Assembly (NCBI GenBank): GCA_900550775.1 | Contig: URTH01000116.1 | Coordinates: 1-5,950, forward strand | Reading direction: 5' to 3' | DNA from: an uncultured Eubacteriales bacterium | GTDB lineage: Bacteria; Bacillota; Clostridia; Monoglobales; Monoglobaceae | DNA length: 5,950 nt | Shown: positions 1 through 4,833 of the stretch, piece by piece | How the letters are laid out: each line of letters opens with the position of its first letter | How positions within the stretch are numbered: the stretch's first letter is position 1 | The notes under the pieces: generated by a model | Told to the model about the DNA's origin: nothing | Seen by the model: only the letters and a program-made list of their open reading frames with translations | The model's database searches: none | Position numbers and translations under genes: made by a program

Positions 1-659
1 TTTTCCTCCGGCTTTTTTTCATCCTTTGGTTTAGGCTTCTCCTTAGGTGCGGATTTTGCCTGTTCCTTTTTCTCCGCCTTGTCCTTTTCATGGTTTTTAA
101 GTTTTTCTTTTAGCTTCTGCAGCCTGTCCGGCTTTTCCTCTATGATAGGCTCGAATTCCGCTTCCTCTGATTGTTCTTCCTCAGGAAGCTCGTCCTCTAT
201 ACCTTCGTCGTCAAATTCCGGTTCCCAGTCGCCCTCGTCTTCGGTCTCATCCGGCGAATCTTCTTCTTCGTCAAATTCGTCTTCCGCATCTTCCGGCGAT
301 TCCTCAGCTGCGTCTGATTCCTCCGAGGGCTTTGCAGCCTCAGCTGCCGCCGCTTCCTCTGGCGGCGTTTCCGCCTTTGGAGATTCGCTTTCACTTTGGT
401 GCGATGTATCAGCTTCCGGTTCAGTTTCCGGCTGCTCCGCATTCTTGTCCGGCGGCTCAGGCTCGCCGGGCGGCGCTGATTCTTCTTTTTCAGGCGGTTT
501 TTTGTTCTCTTCGGGTTTAGGCTTTTCCGGAGCGGCAAACAGCTGCGCTACTGCCGAATTTTCCAGATCCGCTAAAATCGAATCGACCTGTGCTAAAATA
601 TCTTCCGCCGTTGTCTGGTCCTTCTTCTGTTCCGAATCAGGGCGGTTATTTTCGCTCAT
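1..659 (-). CDS. Acidic, Pro/Glu/Lys-rich low-complexity protein, N-terminal part (runs off the left edge)
   Basis: This reading frame is open for 219 codons from an ATG at 659 to the left edge with no stop, so the C-terminus is outside the window. I do not recognise the family. Residues 15-42 look like an amphipathic helix (core EDILAQVDSILADLE). Residues 43-110 are rich in Pro, Glu, Lys and Ala. Residues 112-175 are strongly acidic with a single Trp at 145. Residues 176-219 are Lys/Glu-rich and helix-prone. There is no Cys, no signal peptide and no membrane segment so far, so the visible part looks cytosolic and largely disordered. The Shine-Dalgarno GGAGGG lies inside the last codons of the upstream repressor gene, and only 5 bases separate that stop from this ATG, so the two are co-transcribed and probably translationally coupled. 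By context it should belong to the metal-response unit. It could be a disordered N-terminal extension of a larger protein, such as a metal-transporting ATPase, but nothing visible proves that. Confidence 0.8.
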   Translation of the reverse strand, partial: MSENNRPDSEQKKDQTTAEDILAQVDSILADLENSAVAQLFAAPEKPKPEENKKPPEKEESAPPGEPEPPDKNAEQPETEPEADTSHQSESESPKAETPPEEAAAAEAAKPSEESDAAEESPEDAEDEFDEEEDSPDETEDEGDWEPEFDDEGIEDELPEEEQSEEAEFEPIIEEKPDRLQKLKEKLKNHEKDKAEKKEQAKSAPKEKPKPKDEKKPEE

Positions 660-664
660 TCCGT

Positions 665-1039
665 TTATCCCTCCTGCACGTGCGCGATTCCCTGTGCCAA
701 AATGGTCTGAATATGATCATCGCACAGCGCATAGTATACTGTTTTTCCGGTTTTTCGACTCTTGACCAACCGCGCCTGTTTCAAAAAACGAAGCTGATGC
801 GATATTGCGGACTGGCTCATGTTCAGCAGCGACGCAATATCACAGACACACAGCTCCGCGGACACAAGCGCCGCCAGTATCCGCAAGCGGGTCTTGTCGG
901 AAAACGCTTTGAAAAAATCTGATGCGGCTGTAGTGATCTCCTCTGCCGGCATTGCGCTGCGCGCTGCCATAACTGCGTCCGTATGGACGATATGCTCCTC
1001 GCAGCACTCCAGTTCTGCGTCTGTATGCTTTGCCGACAA
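665..1039 (-). CDS. ArsR/SmtB-family metal-sensing repressor, CadC-like
   Basis: A 124-residue winged-helix repressor, the usual ArsR/SmtB length. These proteins bind their own operator as dimers and release it on binding metal ions. The core runs from about residue 40 (FFKAFSDKTRLRILAAL) through the recognition helix (SQSAISHQLRFLKQ, 75-88) to the beta-wing (KTGKTVYYAL, 96-105). Two metal sites are visible. One is the ELCVCD box (Cys64, Cys66), with Cys12 and Cys13 near the N-terminus, as in the Cd/Pb/Zn site of CadC. The other is Asp107-His109-His120-Glu123, with exactly the spacing of the zinc site of SmtB and CzrA. The TTG start at 1039 is chosen because GGGAGGG ends 6 bases upstream. The longer frame back to 1144 would cross the promoter, the operator and the edge of a terminator. 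It probably represses itself and the acidic-protein gene just downstream. Cd, Zn or Pb are the likeliest inducers; this is inference. Confidence 0.93.
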   Translation of the reverse strand: MSAKHTDAELECCEEHIVHTDAVMAARSAMPAEEITTAASDFFKAFSDKTRLRILAALVSAELCVCDIASLLNMSQSAISHQLRFLKQARLVKSRKTGKTVYYALCDDHIQTILAQGIAHVQEG

Positions 1040-1045
1040 TTTGAT

Positions 1046-1052
1046 CCCTCCC
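1046..1052 (-). promoter_or_regulatory. Ribosome binding site that fixes a TTG start for the ArsR-family gene
   Basis: GGGAGGG on the minus strand lies 6 bases before a TTG at 1039. No ATG with a comparable site exists nearby, and starting at TTG gives a protein of normal family length beginning MSAKHTDAELECC. Confidence 0.8.
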
Positions 1053-1060
1053 GCAATATG

Positions 1061-1074
1061 TGCATATCTATTCA
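1061..1074 (-). promoter_or_regulatory. Candidate SmtB/CadC-type operator
   Basis: On the minus strand, TGAATA and TATGCA flank a 2-base spacer. The arms are complementary at 5 of 6 positions, the geometry of the central part of SmtB/CadC 12-2-12 operators. It sits 4 bases after the -10 box and covers the expected transcription start, so a bound repressor would block initiation. A second, overlapping repeat (ATATG, 2 bases, CATAT) occupies 1056-1067. Binding by the adjacent repressor is inferred from position and resemblance. Confidence 0.65.
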
Positions 1075-1078
1075 ACTT

Positions 1079-1107
1079 ATGATAACATTCCAGTCCACTT
1101 CTGTCAA
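1079..1107 (-). promoter_or_regulatory. Sigma-A promoter of the ArsR-family operon
   Basis: On the minus strand there is a perfect -35 TTGACA (1102-1107), a 17-base spacer and a -10 TATCAT (1079-1084). The start of transcription is expected near 1072, within the candidate operator and about 33 bases before the TTG start codon. It lies downstream of the terminator that ends the preceding transcript. Confidence 0.8.
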
Positions 1108-1142
1108 GAATCGAGTCGAACACAAATGACAATTTTGCGTGC

Positions 1143-1180
1143 AAAAAAGTCCTGCAGGCCGGATATGGTCTGCAGGACTT
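1143..1180 (-). terminator. Intrinsic terminator after the SPFH gene
   Basis: A perfect 11-bp inverted repeat (AAGTCCTGCAG at 1147-1157, CTGCAGGACTT at 1170-1180) extends by three further pairs, one of them G-U, to a 6-base loop. Read on the minus strand it ends in a run of six T (1148 down to 1143). It begins 11 bases after the SPFH stop codon and ends the divIC-yabR-nfeD-SPFH transcript before the metal-sensor promoter. Confidence 0.92.
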
Positions 1181-1191
1181 GAACGTAATTT

Positions 1192-2097
1192 TTACTTTTC
1201 GGGCTGTTCGCGCTTCGGATCGGTCATAACTTCCTTGAATGAGGTTGCCAGACCCGCAAGGCTCTGAATCTCGCTCGGGATAATGATCTTAGTTGCCTTG
1301 CCGTCAGCGGCGCTGCTGAATGCCTCGAGGGATTTCAGCTTGATAACCTGCTCCGTCGGTGCCGCTTCATTCAGCAGATTGATGGAGTCTGCCAGTGCCT
1401 TCTGCACGGTAAGCAGCGCTTCCGCTTCACCTTCGGCCTCCTTGATCTTGGCAAGGCGATTTGCCTCTGCAGCAAGAACAGTTGCTTCCTTTTCGCCTTC
1501 AGCCACCAGAATCGCGGACTGCTTTTTACCTTCCGCTACCAGAATGGACTCACGGCGTTCGCGCTCGGCCTTCATCTGCTTCTCCATAGATTCCTGAATA
1601 GCAGCCGGCGGAATGATGTTCTTCAGCTCCACACGATTTACCTTAATGCCCCAGTCATCGGTCGCTTCATCGAGGATGGAGCGCATTTTGGTGTTGATGA
1701 TATCGCGGCTGGTCAGCGTCTGGTCAAGTTCGAGATCACCGATGATGTTTCGCAGTGTGGTTGCAGTCAGATTTTCAATTGCCGCCATTGGGCTTTCGAT
1801 ACCGTATGCAAACAGCTTCGGGTCGGTGATCTGGAAGTACACGACCGTGTCGATCTGCATGGTTACGTTATCCTTGGTGATAACCGGCTGCGGCGGAAAG
1901 TCCACAACCTGTTCCTTTAAGCTGACGCGCTTTGCAATGCGGTCAATCATGGGAAGCTTGACATGCAGCCCAACGCCCCAGGTCGCATGATAGGCGCCCA
2001 GCCGCTCGATCACGTACGAATGTGCCTGCGGTACAATCTTGATGCAAGACAGCACCAAAAGAACCAAAATAATCAGCAGTCCGATGACAAATAACAT
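1192..2097 (-). CDS. qmcA: SPFH/Band 7 (stomatin/prohibitin-like) membrane protein, QmcA type
   Basis: A 301-residue protein of the paraslipin/QmcA (YbbK) group. These proteins anchor in the cytoplasmic membrane, oligomerise, and are linked to membrane microdomains and membrane-protein quality control. The N-terminal hydrophobic anchor spans residues 1-20, followed directly by a typical SPFH start (IVPQAHSYVIERLGAY, 21-36). The Band 7 domain covers about 21-180 and includes VVDFPPQPVITKDNV and LRNIIGDLELD. A charged Ala/Glu-rich coiled coil follows at about 165-232, containing two copies of ILVAEG(K/E)K. The conserved C-terminal segment ADGKATKIIIPSEIQ is at 264-278. Start at 2097 is preferred because AAAGGG lies 9 bases upstream of it but directly abuts the ATG at 2106. 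Starting at 2106 would only add Met-Val-Gln. The NfeD-like gene precedes it by 75 bases, matching the well-known stomatin-NfeD pairing. It is the last gene before the terminator. Confidence 0.95.
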   Translation of the reverse strand: MLFVIGLLIILVLLVLSCIKIVPQAHSYVIERLGAYHATWGVGLHVKLPMIDRIAKRVSLKEQVVDFPPQPVITKDNVTMQIDTVVYFQITDPKLFAYGIESPMAAIENLTATTLRNIIGDLELDQTLTSRDIINTKMRSILDEATDDWGIKVNRVELKNIIPPAAIQESMEKQMKAERERRESILVAEGKKQSAILVAEGEKEATVLAAEANRLAKIKEAEGEAEALLTVQKALADSINLLNEAAPTEQVIKLKSLEAFSSAADGKATKIIIPSEIQSLAGLATSFKEVMTDPKREQPEK

Positions 2098-2106
2098 CTG
2101 CACCAT

Positions 2107-2112
2107 CCCTTT
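2107..2112 (-). promoter_or_regulatory. Ribosome binding site that decides the SPFH start
   Basis: AAAGGG on the minus strand touches the ATG at 2106 with no spacer but stands 9 bases from the ATG at 2097. Only the second is usable, so the protein should begin MLFVIGLL. Confidence 0.6.
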
Positions 2113-2172
2113 CTTGATAAAAAGTCATGATTTGGTCTCGTCTTTTATGATTTTATGAACAATTGCGCACAA

Positions 2173-2625
2173 TCAGATTTCTCCGCCGTTCTTCCCGGCG
2201 GCGGCCACAATCGCGTGTACGCCCTCGATCGCCTTGACAACCACCCTGTCGCCGATTTCAAACTCCTCCTGATTGGCGGACGCGGCCGACCAGACCTGTC
2301 CCAGCGCCTTAATCTGCCCCTTGTTTTCGATGGCATCGATCCGCGACAGCACCACGCCCTCCGCGCCGATCAGACGATCCGCGTTGGTGCGCACCATCTT
2401 TTGCCTGCGAAGTCTGGAGGACAGAGGAATCGTGCAGATCAAAAGCAGTGCCGACAACACCAAAAATACCAAGATCTGCATCAAAACACTGCCGCCGAAC
2501 GCCGCTGTAACCGCGGCGCCGACTGCGCCGACCGCCATCCATATCGAAACGAGGGCAACCGTCATTCCCTCAATCACGCCCAAAACCACCGCTGCAACCA
2601 ACCAGACCAATACTGCACCGTTCAT
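2173..2625 (-). CDS. nfeD: NfeD-like membrane protein (short form with C-terminal OB fold)
   Basis: A 150-residue protein with three predicted membrane segments (about 5-22, 24-43 and 47-67), then a short basic stretch (RLRRQK, 71-76). A soluble C-terminal domain of about 85-140 has the NfeD OB-fold pattern: LIGAEGVV, then GQIKALGQVWSA at 103-114, then EFEIGDRVVVKAIEGV. The N-terminal ClpP-like protease domain of long NfeD proteins is absent, as is normal for the short form. Short NfeD proteins work with SPFH proteins at the membrane, and a QmcA-type partner is the next gene. The ATG at 2625 is preferred over the in-frame GTG at 2634 because GGGAG lies 8 bases before the ATG. The start is 24 bases after the yabR stop codon, so it belongs to the same operon. 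NfeD names a family; no enzymatic activity can be read from this form. Confidence 0.93.
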   Translation of the reverse strand: MNGAVLVWLVAAVVLGVIEGMTVALVSIWMAVGAVGAAVTAAFGGSVLMQILVFLVLSALLLICTIPLSSRLRRQKMVRTNADRLIGAEGVVLSRIDAIENKGQIKALGQVWSAASANQEEFEIGDRVVVKAIEGVHAIVAAAGKNGGEI

Positions 2626-2649
2626 TTTCCTCACTCCCGCAATTTCTGA

Positions 2650-3129
2650 CTAGTAGGCTCTCTTATATCCGCCGCTGCGCTTGCCTTCGTTGCTGCGCTT
2701 TAAATCCTGAAACTTCTCGTCGCTGTCCTGTTTGAATTTTTGCAGCATATCGTCAAAGGACATCTCACCGCCGCCGCGCTTGCGCACAAACTCAAATTCC
2801 TCCGGCGGCTGCTTCGGATCATAGGCAGGTCTCGGCTGCCGGTTCTCGTGCCGTCTCGGCCGCTGCGCACGGCGCTCTCCCTTTCCTGCGTTCTCTCCGC
2901 CGTCTGCCTGCTTGATGGAAAGGCTGATCTTGCCTTTATCCATGCCGATCACTTTGACCTTAACGGTCTGCCCTTCCTTTAAGCGCTGATGAATGTCGCT
3001 GACATATTCCGACGCGATCTCCGAAATGTGGACCAGACCGGTCTTGCCGCCCTCCAGCTCCACAAATGCGCCAAACGCCGCGATACCCGTAACCTTTCCT
3101 TCCAGAACTGCTCCTACCTCAATTTGCAT
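2650..3129 (-). CDS. yabR: S1-domain RNA-binding protein, YabR family
   Basis: A 159-residue protein. One S1 OB-fold RNA-binding domain fills residues 1-75 (VGAVLEGKVTGIAAFGAFVELEGG, GLVHISEIA, VKVKVIGMDKGKISLSIK), all standard S1 strands. A basic, Arg/Pro/Gly-rich linker (76-120) follows, then a C-terminal tail (FDDMLQKFKQDSDEKFQDLKR, 125-145) ending in a basic GYKRAY. The tail pattern is that of clostridial YabR proteins encoded beside divIC. The family is cytosolic and related to B. subtilis YabR and YugI; its precise RNA target is not established. The ATG at 3129 starts exactly where the family starts (MQIEVG). Its ribosome site is weak (GGAAGAG immediately upstream), while a stronger AGGAGG sits in a hairpin about 30 bases away. 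The frame is open upstream to 3312, but that part overlaps divIC and has no S1 similarity. Confidence 0.93.
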   Translation of the reverse strand: MQIEVGAVLEGKVTGIAAFGAFVELEGGKTGLVHISEIASEYVSDIHQRLKEGQTVKVKVIGMDKGKISLSIKQADGGENAGKGERRAQRPRRHENRQPRPAYDPKQPPEEFEFVRKRGGGEMSFDDMLQKFKQDSDEKFQDLKRSNEGKRSGGYKRAY

Positions 3130-3149
3130 TCTCTTCCATAACCCTTCCC

Positions 3150-3164
3150 GGAGGCCCTGCCTCC
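3150..3164 (-). other. Short hairpin containing an SD-like sequence in the yabR leader
   Basis: GGAGGC and GCCTCC are perfectly complementary (6 bp) around a 3-base loop. On the minus strand the left arm is part of AGGAGG, a consensus Shine-Dalgarno too far from the yabR ATG (30 bases) to serve it directly. It may affect ribosome loading; no function is shown. Confidence 0.5.
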
Positions 3165-3181
3165 TAATATGTAATTTCAAA

Positions 3182-3206
3182 GCACGCCGGGAATGTTCCG
3201 GCACGC
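3182..3206 (-). other. Stem-loop between divIC and yabR
   Basis: GCGTGCCGG and CCGGCGTGC (minus strand) form a 9-bp stem with two G-U pairs and a 7-base loop (3191-3197). Only three T follow the stem, so it is a poor terminator. It may instead be a processing, stability or attenuation element in the divIC-yabR message. Confidence 0.55.
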
Positions 3207-3247
3207 TCTTTCGTTTTCCGATTTGTAAAAAGCCGTGCGCAAAGCCG

Positions 3248-3622
3248 TCAGTCGCTCTGGTTGCTGTCGCTCTTGTTCGCGTCCACAAACACGCGCTCGT
3301 TCGGGCGGACAAGCCCCAGCTTTTCTCTCGCGATTCTTTCGATATACTCCGGATCCTCCATGCTGCTGAGCTGCTCTTTCAGCTGCTCGGTCTGCTGCGT
3401 GGCGGCGCTGATTTTCTCCTCCAGGGCGTCAATCTCCTTATTCTTTTTAGACAGCATCACCTGCTGCCAGATCATGATATAGATAAAGTACAGAACAAAC
3501 AAACCGACCAAAACGACCGCCAGCAGCCGTCCGGGCGCAATCTTTCCCTTTTGCTTTTCTTTGGCAGGCGACGTCCGCACCGAAATACGGCTCTTTTTTC
3601 TTCCGTCCGATTGATTTTGCAT
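3248..3622 (-). CDS. divIC: Cell-division protein DivIC/FtsB (septum formation initiator)
   Basis: A 124-residue bitopic membrane protein of the DivIC/FtsB family, part of the FtsL-DivIC-DivIB complex that activates septal peptidoglycan synthesis. Order: a basic cytosolic N-terminus (1-32), one membrane segment (about 33-53, LLAVVLVGLFVLYFIYIMIW), an outward coiled coil (about 56-88) and the family signature DPEYIERIAREKLGLVRPNE at 90-109. The short tail is Asp/Ser-rich. The ATG at 3622 follows GGAGGGG by 9 bases. The gene lies between yabQ and yabR, the order known from B. subtilis, which supports DivIC over FtsL. A separate sigma-A promoter just upstream would allow expression in growing cells independent of the sporulation genes. 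Confidence 0.95.
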   Translation of the reverse strand: MQNQSDGRKKSRISVRTSPAKEKQKGKIAPGRLLAVVLVGLFVLYFIYIMIWQQVMLSKKNKEIDALEEKISAATQQTEQLKEQLSSMEDPEYIERIAREKLGLVRPNERVFVDANKSDSNQSD

Positions 3623-3659
3623 AAGTCCGCGCCCCTCCAGCGTACAATCTTATAGCATA

Positions 3660-3688
3660 ATTATATCCTAAAGGCTTCCCTTTGTCAA
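3660..3688 (-). promoter_or_regulatory. Consensus sigma-A promoter for divIC
   Basis: On the minus strand: TTGACA (3683-3688), a 17-base spacer, then TATAAT (3660-3665). Both boxes and the spacing match consensus. The -35 box overlaps the yabQ stop codon (3685-3687). Transcription should begin near 3653, about 31 bases before the divIC ATG, so the division, RNA-binding and membrane genes have their own vegetative promoter. Confidence 0.88.
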
Positions 3689-4314
3689 CGAAATTTTTTA
3701 TTTCGCGGCGGTTTTTTCCCGACGGCGCGGTGCGGCCGCCGTTTTGGCTTTTTTGCCTGCCGTATTGCCTGCTTTTCCGCCTGTTTTTTGGCGTCTTTTT
3801 CCCGTTTTCTTTTGTTTTTTTCCGCGGCTTTGCATTTATGACGGATTTCCCTCTGTTTTTTTCTGGTTTTCATTCTGTCCCCGGCGCGGCGCGCCTGTTT
3901 TTTACTGTACCACACAATGATGTAAAACGGCTTGGATAAAATCCGATAAACCAGCCGCACGGGAAAAAGAATCAGCCGCACCGCAGCGCAGATTCCCTGC
4001 ACGATTTTTTCGTAAAGGCCTGTCAAAAGACAGACCATATGCTCCTTCAGCAAATGCCGATAGCCAAAAAAGGCCGCGCCGGCGCCCAAAAAGCCCTGCC
4101 AGCGCAGACGGCCGCTGTTTTTTTCGTACGCCGTCCATAAAAGGAGCAGTCCGCAAAGCAAAAAGAAGAAAATATCCTCTAAATTCACCACCCACACTGC
4201 GGCATGAAAAATCCGCCGTGCGGTGCGCAGCAGGTCATACAAAAACGCCAGCACAAAGCCGAGGAGCAGCGACCACAAAAAATACCCGACCGAAACACCG
4301 AACTGTACCTCCAT
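3685..4314 (-). CDS. yabQ: Spore cortex biosynthesis protein YabQ
   Basis: A 209-residue membrane protein of the YabQ family, needed for spore cortex formation in B. subtilis and located at the outer forespore membrane. The visible start (FGVSVGYFLWSLLLGFVLAFLYDLLRTARR, about 5-34) is the diagnostic block with the YDxxR motif, followed by a second membrane segment starting at LEDIFFFLLCG (45-61). Two further hydrophobic stretches lie near 74-84 and 104-136. From about 138 to the end the protein is a long, very basic Lys/Arg-rich tail, probably cytosolic and disordered. Start at 4314 follows AAAGGAAG by 6 bases and lies 15 bases after the yabP stop. In B. subtilis yabP and yabQ are transcribed by the mother-cell factor sigma-E; I infer the same timing here but see no certain sigma-E promoter. 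Confidence 0.92.
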   Translation of the reverse strand: MEVQFGVSVGYFLWSLLLGFVLAFLYDLLRTARRIFHAAVWVVNLEDIFFFLLCGLLLLWTAYEKNSGRLRWQGFLGAGAAFFGYRHLLKEHMVCLLTGLYEKIVQGICAAVRLILFPVRLVYRILSKPFYIIVWYSKKQARRAGDRMKTRKKQREIRHKCKAAEKNKRKREKDAKKQAEKQAIRQAKKPKRRPHRAVGKKPPRNKKFR

Positions 4315-4329
4315 AGTATGCTTCCTTTT

Positions 4330-4599
4330 CTACTGAAACATCCGGGAGAAAAAGCCGCCGCCCGTCTTTTCCCGGACATCACTGTATCCGATCTCATCGA
4401 TCGTCCCCTCGATGACCAGCTGGCCGTCCTCCACGTTTAATTTATGAATCTTAAAATCGCAGCCCTTTACCGTCATGGTGCCGAGCGCCGTTTCGACAAT
4501 GACCTTTTCCTCATCAAAGCTCTCTACGTCCTCCACCGCGCTGATCGTGATCTTTTCCCGGTTTTCGATGGTGATGCAGTGTTTTTTGGTTTCCTCCAT
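4330..4599 (-). CDS. yabP: Sporulation protein YabP
   Basis: An 89-residue soluble protein of the YabP/YqfC family. The conserved beta-rich core runs from about ITIENREKITIS (10-20) through VIVETALGTMTVKGCDFKI (34-51) and LNVEDGQLVIEGTIDEIGYSD (54-74), ending in a short aromatic tail (FFSRMFQ). It is close to the length of B. subtilis YabP and is required there for spore formation with YabQ; its biochemical role is unknown. The ATG at 4599 has a strong GGAGGAGG about 7 bases upstream. It is the first gene of the leftward cluster and lies 15 bases from yabQ, so the two form one unit. The hbs and S4-domain (yabO-like) genes that often precede yabP do not appear; a GH130 gene diverges instead. 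Confidence 0.93.
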   Translation of the reverse strand: MEETKKHCITIENREKITISAVEDVESFDEEKVIVETALGTMTVKGCDFKIHKLNVEDGQLVIEGTIDEIGYSDVREKTGGGFFSRMFQ

Positions 4600-4704
4600 C
4601 CCGATTCCTCCTCCTTATATTCTCTCTCTGACATGTTTATTCAAAGACAGACCGTTTTATGAGACAAAGCCGTCTTCTTTCGTCTTGCGCATATCAAATA
4701 TTTC

Positions 4705-4733
4705 TTGACAGTTTTTGGGTGATATGTTAGAAT
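4705..4733 (+). promoter_or_regulatory. Sigma-A promoter of the GH130 gene
   Basis: TTGACA (4705-4710), a 17-base spacer and TAGAAT (4728-4733) form a near-consensus promoter. Transcription should begin near 4740, leaving a leader of about 94 bases before the start codon. Confidence 0.82.
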
Positions 4734-4742
4734 CAAACTGTG

Positions 4743-4806
4743 GCCGAAAGACGGTGAAATTTCACCCTTTCAGGGCGTTTTGCCGCGTGCTTTCGGCGAA
4801 CCGAAA
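4743..4806 (+). promoter_or_regulatory. Structured 5' leader with mutually exclusive stems
   Basis: Segment A (GCCGAAAG, 4743-4750) is perfectly complementary to segment B (CTTTCGGC, 4790-4797). Segment B also pairs with segment C (CCGAAA, 4801-4806) across a 4-base loop, giving a 6-bp hairpin followed by four T (4807-4810). A:B and B:C cannot form together. Inside A:B lie two small hairpins, 4753-4766 and GGC-GTTTT-GCC at 4774-4784. This resembles an attenuator or RNA switch placed 15 bases before the Shine-Dalgarno. The complementarity is seen; the function is inference. It matches no riboswitch class I recognise. Confidence 0.5.
4753..4766 (+). promoter_or_regulatory. Perfect 14-bp palindrome, possible operator
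   Basis: GGTGAAATTTCACC is a perfect palindrome about 13-26 bases after the expected transcription start. It could be the DNA site of a repressor controlling the GH130 gene, or simply the first hairpin of the leader RNA (5 bp around AATT). The regulator is unknown. Confidence 0.5.
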
Positions 4807-4820
4807 TTTTACATAAAATG

Positions 4821-4826
4821 AAGGAG
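4821..4826 (+). promoter_or_regulatory. Ribosome binding site that decides the GH130 start
   Basis: AAGGAG lies 7 bases before the ATG at 4834 but only 1 base before the in-frame ATG at 4828, so translation should begin at 4834 (MAKVINGTA). Confidence 0.75.
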
Positions 4827-4833
4827 AATGATT

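Noticed and set aside
79..765. Long Ser/Gly-rich open frame on the plus strand (228 codons)
   Set aside because: It is the antisense shadow of the acidic protein: GAA/GAG codons read backward give TTC/CTC and Ser-rich frames. It has no convincing ribosome site and runs into the ArsR gene.
1040..1144. N-terminal extension of the ArsR-family frame to an ATG at 1144
   Set aside because: The extension would translate through the promoter, operator and the edge of the terminator, and its residues are unlike the family. TTG at 1039 has the strong ribosome site.
3130..3312. Upstream extension of the yabR frame to 3312
   Set aside because: It overlaps divIC and the intergenic stem-loops and adds residues with no S1 similarity; the family starts at MQIEVG.
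3692..3707. AT-rich inverted repeat CGAAAT/ATTTCG at the end of yabQ as a terminator
   Set aside because: The stem is short and AT-rich, and no T-run follows on the minus strand; the downstream bases form the divIC promoter instead.
4605..4660. Possible sigma-E promoter for yabP (minus strand GAATAAAC then AATATAAG)
   Set aside because: The -10 candidate lies so close to the ribosome site that the transcript would lose it, and the match to CATACAAT is poor. A sigma-E promoter is expected but I cannot place it.
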